The position numbers and the translations under genes were made by a program. A model generated the notes under the pieces. The model was not told where the DNA came from and searched no databases. It saw nothing but the letters and a program-made list of their open reading frames with translations. From Gnetum montanum (lineage: Eukaryota > Streptophyta > Gnetopsida > Gnetales > Gnetaceae): 64,000 nt of DNA. Shown in pieces: positions 1 through 9,830 of the stretch; positions within the stretch are counted from its first letter, which is position 1; each line of letters starts with the position of its first letter. Location of the stretch: positions 737,318 to 801,317 of the forward strand of contig MNCI01001941.1 of NCBI GenBank assembly GCA_015680685.1, in the 5' to 3' direction.

Positions 1-256
1 AACTCACAGTACTTGGCAAAGTTGGCTGAATCTCTTTAAAGTAAGTCACTTGTAGTTTACACAAAACGCAATCGTTACATTTCTCACAACCGCACGCCGC
101 AACAGCACACACACATACTCACATTAACTATTGAGTTTATTTAAAGGTATCTAGGCCTTGGTGTTGCCAGAGACTAGCAGGCACCTAAATCCTGTTCGAG
201 GACACTCGTTGGCGGTCGCGTCCCAAACAGTCGCCAACAGATGGGTCCTATGATAT
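1..256. other. Unassigned segment retaining CpG
   Basis: No coding or repeat family is recognised. The stretch keeps many CpG dinucleotides (around 90-105, 160-240), unlike the CpG-poor element that starts beside it at about 257. The integrase homology of element A stops here, so this may be a junction with a younger insertion whose bulk lies left of the window. Confidence 0.3.
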
Positions 257-639
257 CTAGCCCCCATCATTGGAATGGCCATGTAATTTTTGTAGGATGC
301 AACTCAGTAGGTGAAACATGTATAATATTTTCATGACATTGGAATTTATCACACATCTTATCTTTGGCAAGGCAATCTCGTTCCATGCAAGGCCAGTANA
401 ACATTGGAATTTATCAGACATCTTATCTTTGGCAAGGCAATCTCGTTCCATGCAAGGCCAGTAATATCCTAGGCATATGATTTTTGCTGCCATAGACCTG
501 GGAGCTATGTGTCCTCCACATAGTCCTTCATGGACTTCATTAACGATTTTTTATGCTTCTTCCCCACTAATATAAATTAGCAATATCCCATCAAAGGAGC
601 ATTTGTATAAGGTATTATCTCCTATAAGGACATACTGTC
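257..639 (-). pseudogene. Integrase N-terminal zinc finger fragment, Tat-like element A
   Basis: This is the start of a Ty3/gypsy integrase. Read on the minus strand it shows the HHCC zinc-binding region: EVHEGLCGGHIAPR followed by the typical GYYWP motif at about 470-460. The catalytic core and C-terminus are missing because homology ends at about 257. The reading frame holds stops and is further disturbed by a 63-bp duplication around a single N at 399. It continues directly from the second RNase H domain at 640-1345, so it is the 3' part of one pol gene. It cannot encode a working integrase. Confidence 0.7.
336..463. repeat. 63-bp direct duplication flanking a single N
   Basis: Bases 336-398 and 401-463 are identical except for one base (cacaca against cagaca). 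The N at 399 lies between them. Two overlapping contig ends joined without merging explains this better than a biological duplication. Confidence 0.8.
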
Positions 640-1345
640 AGGCTCGCTTTTAGATCACATCCTTTTGAGTGAATGTCAAGCCCTGTGGGGGTTCACCATG
701 TTGAAGGTAGGCTTTAACATTAGCATACCACTCTTGGGAATTAGTAGCACTTACGGAGGTGACATGTACCGCTTGAGTGATATGGTTTGTGCACTTCGTT
801 ATCGAAGCAGGTAAATTTGTGAATAGGCATGGCAACATGTTAAATGCTAGCATGGCTAAGGCATCCACTATAGTGTTCTTGTTGCATGGCACATGTTGGA
901 TGTCTACCATTGTAAACTATTTCAGTAGACTCTTGGCCAAGTCACAATAAGGCTATAAATGTGAAGCTTTACAGGCATAGATTTCAGTAATCTAGTTGAC
1001 GATGAGCTGGGAATTGCCTCGGACTGCCAAATGTTGGATCTTTAATTCCTAGGCTGCTAAAAGGCCCCTAAGGATTCCTTCGTACTCAACTATGTTGTTT
1101 GTACAAAGGAACATAAAACAGTAAGTGAAAGGTTGAATGTCCCCTGAGGGGAATGTAATGATAGCAGCAACACTACCACCTTGTGTGGTTGAGGTGCCAT
1201 TGAAATGCAAAGTATCTTTGAAGTGTAATGGTATAGGGTTGATGCTATTAACATGTTCGATGGGGAATTCTAGCTCTATGGTTACTTGATCATCGATGGG
1301 TGAGGTTGTGAGCTATGTAGCCATCGCTTGTCCTTTTGTTGATGA
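640..1345 (-). pseudogene. Second, archaeal-type RNase H of Tat-like element A
   Basis: A second RNase H after the RT-linked one is a hallmark of Tat-lineage gypsy elements. On the minus strand the domain reads HFNGTSTT near 1220, then CTNN...EYEG...GL, then RGNSQLIVN, and ends with IQHVPCNKNTIVDALAMLA at about 905-850. The expected catalytic Asp of the first and third blocks is Asn in both cases (FNG for FDG, GNSQ for GDSQ), each a G-to-A change. In-frame TAG and TAA stops are present. It sits between the RT-linked RNase H and the integrase zinc finger, as expected for the lineage. Confidence 0.7.
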
Positions 1346-1689
1346 TTGGGCTACATAGTGTAAATTGAATTATGCCATTATAGCTTTCCATCGAGCTATC
1401 TTTCTGCTTTTGTATAAATTGTTCATGATAGCCCAAAGTACATTGCTCTTGCATATAATGTTAACCTTACTACGGAATAGGTAATGTATCCACTTTTTTA
1501 GCATAAATACTAGGGCAACACAATTTCTTTCTACTTCATTGTACTCCACCTCATAATCTATCAGTGTATGGCTCAAGTAATAAACTGGGATTTCAAAGCC
1601 ATCATCTCTCTTCTGACACAACAATGCTTCGATAGATGTGTCCCAAGTGGCAAGGTAGATTTAGAAAGGCTTATCCCTCTGTGGTGGGT
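1346..1689 (-). pseudogene. RT-linked RNase H domain of element A
   Basis: The minus strand encodes a typical gypsy RNase H N-terminal half: QKRDDGFEIPVYYLSHTL, then VEYNEVERNCVALVF and KKWIHYLF at about 1620-1470, then the SRKIARW block before the domain end. It degrades the RNA of RNA:DNA hybrids during reverse transcription in working elements. The domain joins directly to RT on its upstream side and to the second RNase H on its downstream side. A stop at about 1660 separates it from the RT connection segment, so the polyprotein is broken. Confidence 0.75.
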
Positions 1690-2560
1690 AAAAAATTGGG
1701 AGGTGAAAAAGCTCTATCTTTAAGTCATTGAAGGCTTGTTGACACTGTGCCATCCACTTGAAGTTAATCCCCTTCTTTAGCAAGTGTTGCATGGGGTGTA
1801 ACTTGTTAGTCAACTTTGTTACAAAGCTTATGATAAACTGTATTCTACCTTGCAATCTGCATAATTCTTTAACGTTGGTAAGGGATGCTAGGTTAACGAT
1901 GGCCTTAACTTTGTCAGGGTCCACTCATATTCCAGCTTTCGATACTACAAACCCTAGCATGCATTTGGTTTTAGCTCTGAAAACACATTTATTTGGATTG
2001 AGATGCAAGTCATGCCTGTGACAACGCTTGAGGACTACATCTAGATCAGTGGGATGATCAATAGCTCTCTTAGACTTGAATGCTATATCATCCACGTAAT
2101 CGTTTAGTCTCTCTAAGAGGTAGTCACTGAATATGGACATCATGGCTCATTGATAGGTTATTTCAACATTTTTGAGACCAAAGGACATCATAGTATAATA
2201 AAAGGTTTCCCAAGGGGTCATGAAAGTAGTTTTTAACTAATGCTCTAAATTGATGTGGATTTGATTGTAACCTGAGAACCCATCCATAAAGGACAATAAA
2301 GCATGACCAGCTGTAGTGTCAATAAGTTGCTGAATACTTGGTAATGGGAAGTCATCTTTAATCGTTGCTTTGTTTAAATCTTGAAAGTCTATAAAAATTC
2401 GTATACCTTCCATTTTCTTGGAGACTACAATGTTGTTCGATACCCACTTTGAGTAATTGACCATGTGGATGAAACCTGCTTGATATAGCTTGGTAATTTC
2501 ATTATGTACAGCTAGTGTAATTTTTGGTTTAATTTTTCAAGCCTTTTGATTAACTGCTTT
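1690..2560 (-). pseudogene. Reverse transcriptase of Tat-like element A
   Basis: On the minus strand the domain runs from about 2560 to 1690. Visible blocks in order are FIDFQDLNKATIKDDFPLPS and FMDGFSGYNQI (about 2400-2250), the catalytic YVDD at 2101-2090, LHLNPNKCVF, LGFVVSKAGI, and the connection region with FKWMAQCQQAFNDLK. The metal-binding YVDD aspartates are intact, but several stops and frame breaks divide the domain, for example between 2237 and 2143. The order RT, RNase H, second RNase H, integrase is diagnostic for Ty3/gypsy of Tat-like type. Confidence 0.85.
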
Positions 2561-3060
2561 GATACGTGGGTCTAAGACAATGTTATGTTGTATGAGCTGT
2601 AGGTCTAAGCCCAGCAGGTCATTATAGGACCACATGAACACTTTAATGTTGTTTTGGAGAACCTTAGATACGTCCTTTTGTATTTGTGAATCTAGGAGGG
2701 AGCCAAGTTTTAATGTCTTTATTTCCCTCTAGATGTAGTTACAGGTGCTTCGATGAGAGGGTCCTCGATCACATCCCTGGCCTCTAAGTCTAAGGCTTGG
2801 ACCAAATGTTTGGGCCAATCTAGGGATGTTTCCAGGGATACTACAGTGTTGTCAATAGATGATTTCCAGTCTATTGATTCTAAGTTTAGGTGTCTTGTAA
2901 GCTTGCCATGAGGACCCGTCAAGGTTAAAAGTGAATGCAGATCATCTTGCATAGCCATTTTTATCAAACCTATCATAATAAGAAAAAGCCAGGTCAAGTG
3001 ATACTTGTTTGTAGCAACAACATGTAATGAATTTTTGTAAAGTAACAATACAACATAAAA
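2561..3060 (-). pseudogene. Pol N-terminal spacer upstream of RT, element A
   Basis: The minus strand has a 109-codon open stretch (3048-2719). It includes KHLVQALDLEARDVIEDPL, which resembles LNLEMGDISEDPL at the same place in element C (about 33890-33840). This is the linker before RT that follows protease in ordinary Tat pol genes. Here the protease is not adjacent: it lies at about 9.3-9.8 kb, beyond the plus-strand gene. No catalytic motif is visible. Confidence 0.5.
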
Positions 3061-3084
3061 TAATCATCAATCGCTGTGTAAAAT

Positions 3085-3525
3085 TTGCAACTCAAAGCTA
3101 CTAGTTTAAGGTCTTAGTGGACTGTATTGAGACTTGAAATGAATGCTAACATTGCCAGTTTAAGGTTGTAGCAAATCATAACATATTATATAATTTGGTT
3201 TATGATATGGAATGAGTGGTGAGATGCCATATAGGACATGGCAGATTGTTGATATAGTTAAAGCATATGCTAGAATTGCTAATTTAAGGTCTTTGCAGAC
3301 TGCTACTAGGTAGAGTTGAAAGTTAAAACTGCTAGTTTAAGGTCTTTTATGAACCATTAACAACTAGATTTTAAAAGCTAAGATTTGCTAGTTTAAGGTC
3401 TTTGCAAACCATCATGAGGCTACATTGTAGGTTAACGTCCTATGTAAACCAAGATTTCCAGTTTAAGGTCTTAGCAAATCATTAATAGGTAGACTTTGTA
3501 AAGATAGATGGCTAATTTAAGATGG
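3085..3525. repeat. Degenerate CTAGTTTAAGG repeat block
   Basis: The phrase ctagtttaaggtctt, usually followed by gcaaacc or similar, recurs at about 3101, 3159, 3278, 3331, 3387, 3459 and 3511, with irregular spacing of about 50-115 bp. Related copies occur at 8850-8960, 30560-30605 and 34270-34350. The block lies between pol and the plus-strand gene of element A. Confidence 0.7.
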
Positions 3526-3639
3526 AACAAAATTTTTGGTGGGCCCACTTGTTATTCTGTAGACAATCGCTACGCTAAGGTGTTACTATGACAAAATAGT
3601 GCTACGCTACAAGGGGTATCCCACATTAATTAGGTCATG

Positions 3640-3720
3640 AAAATGGCAAGTATTTTATTGTTTTGGCTATAAATAGGGGTTTATCCCTAGGTAAACTTGT
3701 CATTTTCATTGTCAAAGCCC
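3640..3720 (+). promoter_or_regulatory. Plus-strand TATA promoter of the antisense gene A
   Basis: TATAAATA lies at 3668-3675, followed by a pyrimidine and CA-rich stretch where transcription could start at about 3700. The first ATG of the predicted gene is at 3811, giving a leader of about 110 bases. The orientation is opposite to the surrounding retroelement, so the box would serve the antisense gene rather than the element. Confidence 0.45.
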
Positions 3721-6700
3721 AACACCCATACTCAGGGCGTAGCATGATTGCACAGAGAGAGAGCGAACTGGTGTAGCATAGCAATTGACAGGGAATTAGC
3801 AAGCGAGATAATGGCATCCAAAGGTGAACACTAGCACTGAGGACTTGCTAAAGTAGATAAGGTGAAGGACACTCTGGGGCGCTTATCCAAGGCATGCGTT
3901 GAAGTGTAGGAGGAGGCTCTGTCTACTCGGTAAGTTGCTACGTTGCCCTTGTTTTCCAGATGGTGTTATCGTTATTGTGGTAAAATTTGTGTCCACTACC
4001 ACTATTTTGGTTACTGTATTGGCCGCCATGCTGTTATTGTCACTGGTTGATGTATGGATGCTATGCTATGGTTGCATGCAACATCGCCTTAACCACCATT
4101 GTTGAGAATGGTGACTACCTTGTAGTAAGATTTTGGGCAATTCTGAGTGGCATAGTGCATGCTTGACGCAACGTACCATCTTTATGAAGGGTTTAGTTAT
4201 TCGTAAAATTTTTTAGGGTGATATGTGCTTAATCGTAGCATAGCGTGAGCTATTTCGTACAGTAAGATAGGGTTGAGATGATAGGGACATTGAATTTTCT
4301 CTCATCTGTGCTACTTCAAGGCTATAATTTTTTTTTCTTTTTACTGTTACACTTGCTACGTTGCTATGCCTGTTATAGGGGTATGTTTGTCATATTGTCA
4401 TACATCTGCCTATGCTTGTTCATTCACTATCTTGCTACGTTGTGCGTATCATAGTCATCACCCTTAAGCATACATGTAATCGTTATATTGCACACCTGTT
4501 ATGTTGTGGTGTGTGTCATGTAACAATTACTGTAAGGCAAAAACAGTGTTGTTATGCAGTACTGTGCTTAATGGCTATGCTATGCTGTAAGTGCCACTTT
4601 ATAATATCACCTATAATTCTCGACTCTATTTTCTATTAAAGAAAAATTTGCGATCGAGAGAACATGCTACACTACATGCAAAGAAAGGTTATGCTATGCT
4701 ATATGTGAACAGATGATTACACTGTGCTATGTGTAAACTTCACTTGAACATAGTTTCAATGTTTGATGCTTTATTGTGTAGGGTCATGTTGAAGCTCATC
4801 TTGATTGTCCTTGAGATTGTAGGGGTCTTGTGCTTCCTTAGTGAATCGATGGCCAATGTTCCTCCTCCCCATGCATGTGTGGGGTGGCAAGCAGTCTTGT
4901 TCTAGGAGGGTGCACGAGACTTCTTACAATTCCTCCTCTACTATTTTAGTGTGATTGTTTAGTCACACTTATCAGTAGAGATAGTGGTTGCAATTACAAA
5001 AATACTATTTCCCGGGGCAAATTGGGGCATTCTGAAATTTTTGACTAATGGGTCAATTAGGGGTGAGTGAGAAGAAGGCTTCAACTAGTGCCCAAAAGGC
5101 TTGAGGTGCTTAAGTTGGATCTAGGACATGCCTAAGTATAAATGCTATAATTTATACAACACGTTATTCGTTGCCCATTACATGGGCACCTATTTTCAAA
5201 ACCCACCTAGGACCATTTATTATGCCAGTAGGTGAGTTCTATGAGTGTATCTCATCGTGTTGTGTAATCCATGTTACACTAGATAAGGGTGTTAATAGTA
5301 TATATATTTTTTGTATTACCAAGTTTTATGTTGACAGGAATGGTCTTCATGGTGATATAGATGCCTTGGCATTGGCATAGATGGCCTTGCAAGAGTTTTC
5401 CTCAACTGGGAATGTGTGCACCAACATAATAGGCCAATTTGGGGGTGAGTTTAAAACCTACCCAACCTGATATTTCCAATTTTATGAAAAGTGTAAAGAA
5501 GTTGGTTGGTTGGATAGGGAGTGGACATCCCTTAGGCCACTCATCGTTGAAGATGTGCTAGTGGATCTCCCACCATTTCCCATGCCATTTAAACCTAGTA
5601 CGCTAAACTATGAATTTTCTATTATATGTTCAAGAGATGATCAGCTTTTGCTAACTTTTTATTTTTTATTTCTTGAAAACTATTATAGTGGCTAGGAAAT
5701 CCCAAGAGGTCACTATGATCACCTCCATATGTAACAAAACTAACTTTTTTCTCAAGTACGAGGAGGTGGAGGAGACCCAGTGTTGGCTCTGCAATGGGGC
5801 CCCAACCATGCTTGTCCATAAACTTCAAGAGGCTAGACTCATGGACTTATTTTTGGCCATCAACCAAAGTATCCTACCTGTTGAAATACTTTCCCTAGCC
5901 AACTCCTTCTTCAAGAAGGTTGACCGCTTGTGTACATGCATTCACGGTGTACAGGTGGTGTTTGAAATCAACAACCAACTATTCACAAATCTTTTTAGTG
6001 TCCCTTCTAATGGTCTCCCTATAGGAGAATAATCTAAGAAAGATGCAAGCCATCAGGGTAACATTGAGGAGTGGCTAAGGGCGGTAAAGGATCAAAAGGG
6101 GATCTACATCAAGAAGGTCAGGCTAGGGGTGGCCAAAATGATTTACCCTATCTTCCATACCCATGCCTTCCCCAAGCTACTCTCTCAAGGAAAAGTCCTT
6201 GGAGTTGAATAGGCTTGGATAATGAGAGATTTCATGGAAGAGAGAGATCACTACAATTGGGCCAAATACCTTTGCAAAGGCTTGCAAGCTAAAATGGTCA
6301 AACTCCAGAGAAACTTGAGTCCCATTTCAACGTGCACCATGCCTTCTTTATAGCCTACCTGCGGTGTTTTGCAGAATGCTTGTTAGTCTATGAGAATGAT
6401 GTCTAGGTGCTACAGGACTATAGTTAGATTTCCAAACTATGGATTTGCCAAGTCTTTTCTACCACACGATCCCAAGATCTCCTTGAAGATATTAGGGAAT
6501 TATTTTTGATGATGACCAGGGATCGGGTGGCACATGCCTTTTGTGCCTAGGACAGCATGGGAGAGGCACCTCCCATTAACATAGGTAGTGTGATAAGGGG
6601 CGAATGCCTCATTGTAGAAAAAGTGGTGACTAGCTTGCAACATAAGAGGTCCCACCCTACCAAAGAGACTCCCCGTACAAATGAAGAGAGGGGGAAGAAG

Positions 6701-6776
6701 CTACAACTCAAACTTCGTAGAGTGCAACCTCTAATTGGTAAGTGTATTTTATTATTTGGCTAATGCTCATTACACT

Positions 6777-6810
6777 ATGCTACGCTAGGTAGCATTGCAC
6801 AGCGTAGCAT
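6777..6810. repeat. Perfect 10-bp inverted repeat in intron 3 of gene A
   Basis: ATGCTACGCT at 6777-6786 is the exact reverse complement of AGCGTAGCAT at 6801-6810, with a 14-base loop. It belongs to the TAGCATAGCGTAGC motif family scattered through 3580-4740 and 13790-14715. Confidence 0.7.
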
Positions 6811-7298
6811 CTGTTTCAAGTTGGTATATCTTGCCTACTATAATTATGCTTTATTAGCAGAAGAAGAAGAAGAAGAAGGGGGGGAAGAGGTGATGGCCCC
6901 TAGAACAAGCACAATTGGTGAAGATGAAGAGGTTCTAGCCACAGAGGAAAGGGCCTTGACCAATGAAGAAGGGGCTCAAACCATAGAAGATAGGACCTCA
7001 GCTAGTGAGGAAGAGGCCCTTGTTGATGAAGAGGAAGCCTCAATTGACAAAGAAAGGGTCCCAGCCACTTAGGAAGATGTCCCTATCAATGAAGAAAGGG
7101 CCCTAGCCAATGAGGAAGAGGCCCCCACCAATCAAGAAGAGGCCCCTGCTGATGACCCTTTCGTCGAGTGTAGTTCAATACTGGAGGGGCATATGAATAT
7201 TGAGGATCCTACTATGTTATTAGATCAACTAGAAGGAGAGGGGCTCCATTTTGATGTTGGTGAGTTTGATCACTTGTTTGAAAGTGTATCGATGGGAG

Positions 7299-7299
<1 letters not shown>

Positions 7300-7358
<59 letters not shown>

Positions 7359-7359
7359 N
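7300..7359. repeat. 58-base poly-C run ending at an unresolved base
   Basis: Bases 7300-7357 are all C, followed by G and then N at 7359. The run lies at the end of exon 4 of the antisense gene. Its length cannot be trusted because a gap base adjoins it. If real, it would encode polyproline after an acidic segment; homopolymer sequencing error at a contig end is more likely. Confidence 0.75.
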
Positions 7360-8839
7360 AGGAGCTTTACACTATCATTTATGTTGTTCATTAGCTTTAT
7401 CATGGTTCTCTTTGCCATGGCTAACATGTTTTACCATGTAGCAGACACCACTGTTGATACATCTGACCCTTCTTTGATCCGCCTATGATCGTGGACCGAG
7501 ACCCCTGACAAATTCACTTTTATGGAGGGGGTGGTTGACGACATGATCGACTTTCTAAAGTAGATTGACCTGGAAGTGGATAAGTTAAAGTTTCTACACT
7601 AGGATTCCTATATTGTTACAATTTCTCTATGTCACTATGATTAATGCTCTTCTATGTGTGGTTGGCAACCTCTCACCTTAAGTGGGACCCCAAGCAAGTA
7701 ATTGAGGTCAACGCTATGCCCGAATTCCCATAGGAGGTAACTGAAGTACCTCGTAACATATATGATGAAGTAAGCAAATGTGCATTATACTCGGCATGCT
7801 CCCTGTGGGAATGCAGGCTTGTAAACGAAGACCTCTAGAAACGGGTGCAAAGGCTCGAGAAGGAGAAGGCTAATCTAACTACTAAGGTGGGGGATCTCTG
7901 ATCCAGGAACAAATTCCTGTTGGCTTGGGATACTAATGATGGTAGTTAGCACACGACCTTCATCAACTATGCAAGATATTGGATGGCCATACGATGCAAC
8001 AATGAATCCACACACGAAATAATCGAATATTACATGCAAATGGACCTTCTAGCTCAAAAGAACCAAGATTGGAAGGATTACAACGCGAAGGTTTATGAGT
8101 GGCGGTAGGCATAGTAGAATCACAAACACATGTATAAAATGGAACATGCCATCTACTATAAATAGTATCATGATGCTTCCATCAAGTTGCATACCTATGA
8201 GGTATTCCTTGATATTCTTGATGCTTCTAGGGCTTATGATAGGTTCATGCAATAGGTGATAGTTAGTGAATCTCCTGAAAGGGAGATGAGTTTTCCTATC
8301 GGTGAGACCACCATTGCCACCTTTTCTCCAGGACCATTAAGATGGACAGCCGTAGAAAAGGAGAAAGTTGCAGCAAACACTGATCTGGGAGATAGGAATT
8401 GGGTTGACATTAACGAGGAGGAGATCTTGCAATGCCTCGTGGCTAGTATGGATTGTATACCTCCCAAAGTGGACGCGGGGCCATCTTAGGTTAGTTACTT
8501 CTTTTTTCTTATTTATGGTGTGATAATTTATTTTATAAAAATATTTTTCGTAGCTCTAACTGATTGTTTTATTTTCTTTGTTATGTAGGATCCAAATGCA
8601 AATGTAGGACCCAATGAGGTAGGGGATGGTGGTGTAGGTGAATACTCATAGCGTAGTGGTAGAGAGTTTTATTCTTGTCTTTGGATTCTCAAAAAAAATA
8701 AATTTGTAAACCTTATTGATTGATATTTTGAATGAAGGATGGAATATAAAAGGATTTATTTCATTTTGGTTAGTGTTTTGTATTTGTTTTTAGTCTATTC
8801 TTTGTCTTTTTTATTAATTAATTAAGCTCATTGAGAGCA

Positions 8840-8975
8840 TCTCATTCTAGTTTTAGGCCATTTCGGGCTATCACTAGTTTTAGGCCATTTCGACCTGTTG
8901 GTAGTTTTAGGCCATTTTGGGTCGTCAAATGATGGTAAAGAAAAATTTTACTAGTTTTAGGCCTTAGCGGGTCTT
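8840..8975. repeat. CTAGTTTTAGGCC repeats at the far end of gene A
   Basis: Four copies of agttttaggcca or a close variant occur at about 8850, 8875, 8904 and 8951. They are followed by gggtc-like words. The motif resembles the block at 3085-3525, so related repeats bracket the antisense gene on both sides. Confidence 0.6.
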
Positions 8976-9340
8976 TTTGTGATGTAAACAGTGGGTGTAA
9001 TGTGAACAATTTAAAAAATAAGGCAAATGTTAGCGTAAACAAAAAAATATGAAGCAAATAGTGTGAAGGATGAATGTATGGTTGATGTAAGTGGTGATCA
9101 TGTTGGAAGTAGTGTAGTAGTTATGCTAACGTAAGTAACAATCATTCTCGTAGCTGCTTCATAACCCATCATGGGCTCGATGATGCATAAGGCTGAGGGG
9201 CTTTGTTGCGATATTCTTCTATATCGCTATCTACCACTTGAAAAGGCAACTCGGTCCACATAGTTTGATTTTCTGAGTCGACATTTTGGGCTAGCACATT
9301 AGCCAAATAAGTAGCCTCAGTGGGGATAGGTGCTTCATTT
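8976..9340. other. Junction between antisense gene A and protease
   Basis: No gene is supported here. The minus strand at 9200-9340 may encode the end of the gag-protease polyprotein, but stops interrupt it and there is no recognisable domain. Confidence 0.4.
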
Positions 9341-9830
9341 TCAGAAGGTTATTACTTCTAAACCATGCTCCATCTCAACATTGTTTATTGCTTGGGTGGC
9401 CACTTTGTCACCATAGGTTACCACCTCCCTGCCCACGTAAGGTAGGTGGATCTCTTGATGTATGGATGAAGAGACAGCTTTGAGTTGGGCTAACCATGAC
9501 CTCCCTAAGATCAGGTTAAACCCAGGCATCTCTTCAACCATGATGAATGTCGTGCTTGTGGGGAACTGGTCCCCTGACACAGTTGTTGTGGACAACCCCC
9601 TTTACCACTACCTATGACATGAGGTTGTTGTGGGTTTGATTTAATCAACCAAGCCTATTTTTTCCACTATGGGGAATGAGATGACATTTTTAGTAGCCCC
9701 TTCATCAACGTGTACTCTTTGGATCTTGTGCTCATCAACCCAAATTGTGATGAACAGGGGTACTATTGTCACCCGACCCTTTTCAGGGTCATCCTTGATG
9801 GACTCATCATGGAATGTCAACTAAGTTAGC
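9341..9830 (-). pseudogene. Retroviral-type aspartic protease of element A
   Basis: The minus strand encodes a Tat-like protease that would process the gag-pol polyprotein. About 9740-9660 gives RVHVDEGATKNVISFPIVEK, which corresponds to the active-site DSG/DTG-A loop with the motif decayed to DEGA. About 9530-9440 gives MPGFNLILGRSWLAQLKAV, the conserved ILGR-W-L flap block, followed by SSIHQEIHLP. Stops occur near 9625 and 9600. It continues from gag upstream (higher coordinates). RT does not follow directly: the plus-strand gene lies between. Confidence 0.7.

Larger units (their letters stand above)
3811..8651 (+). pseudogene. Multi-exon antisense gene carried by element A (unknown protein, decayed)
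   Basis: I do not recognise this protein. A spliced model fits: exon 1 3811-3929 (starts MASKGEH), exon 2 4782-5231, exon 3 5338-6737, exon 4 6858 to about 7300, exon 5 from 7441, exon 6 about 7656-8489, exon 7 8589-8651. Donors are GTAAGT at 3930, GTGAGT at 5232, GTAAGT at 6738 and GTTAGT at 8490. Acceptors end TGTAG, GACAG, TTTATTAG, CATGTAG and TATGTAG. The acceptor before exon 6 is TGTGG and seems mutated. Exon 4 is very acidic (repeated EEEA-type units); exon 6 is charged and probably coiled coil. In-frame TAGs sit where Gln is expected, and frameshifts fall near 5690 and 6315. A homologue with the same exon plan is at 37077-42078. It is antisense to gag and pol on either side. It could instead be a host gene invaded twice, but the repeated placement argues for element cargo. 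Confidence 0.6.

Noticed and set aside
218-240. Primer-binding-like minus-strand string (TTGGCGACTGTTTGGGAC) resembling Tat-type sites
   Set aside because: An LTR would have to start at about 242, but integrase homology of element A begins at about 257 there, so the geometry does not work. It could still be a remnant of another insertion.
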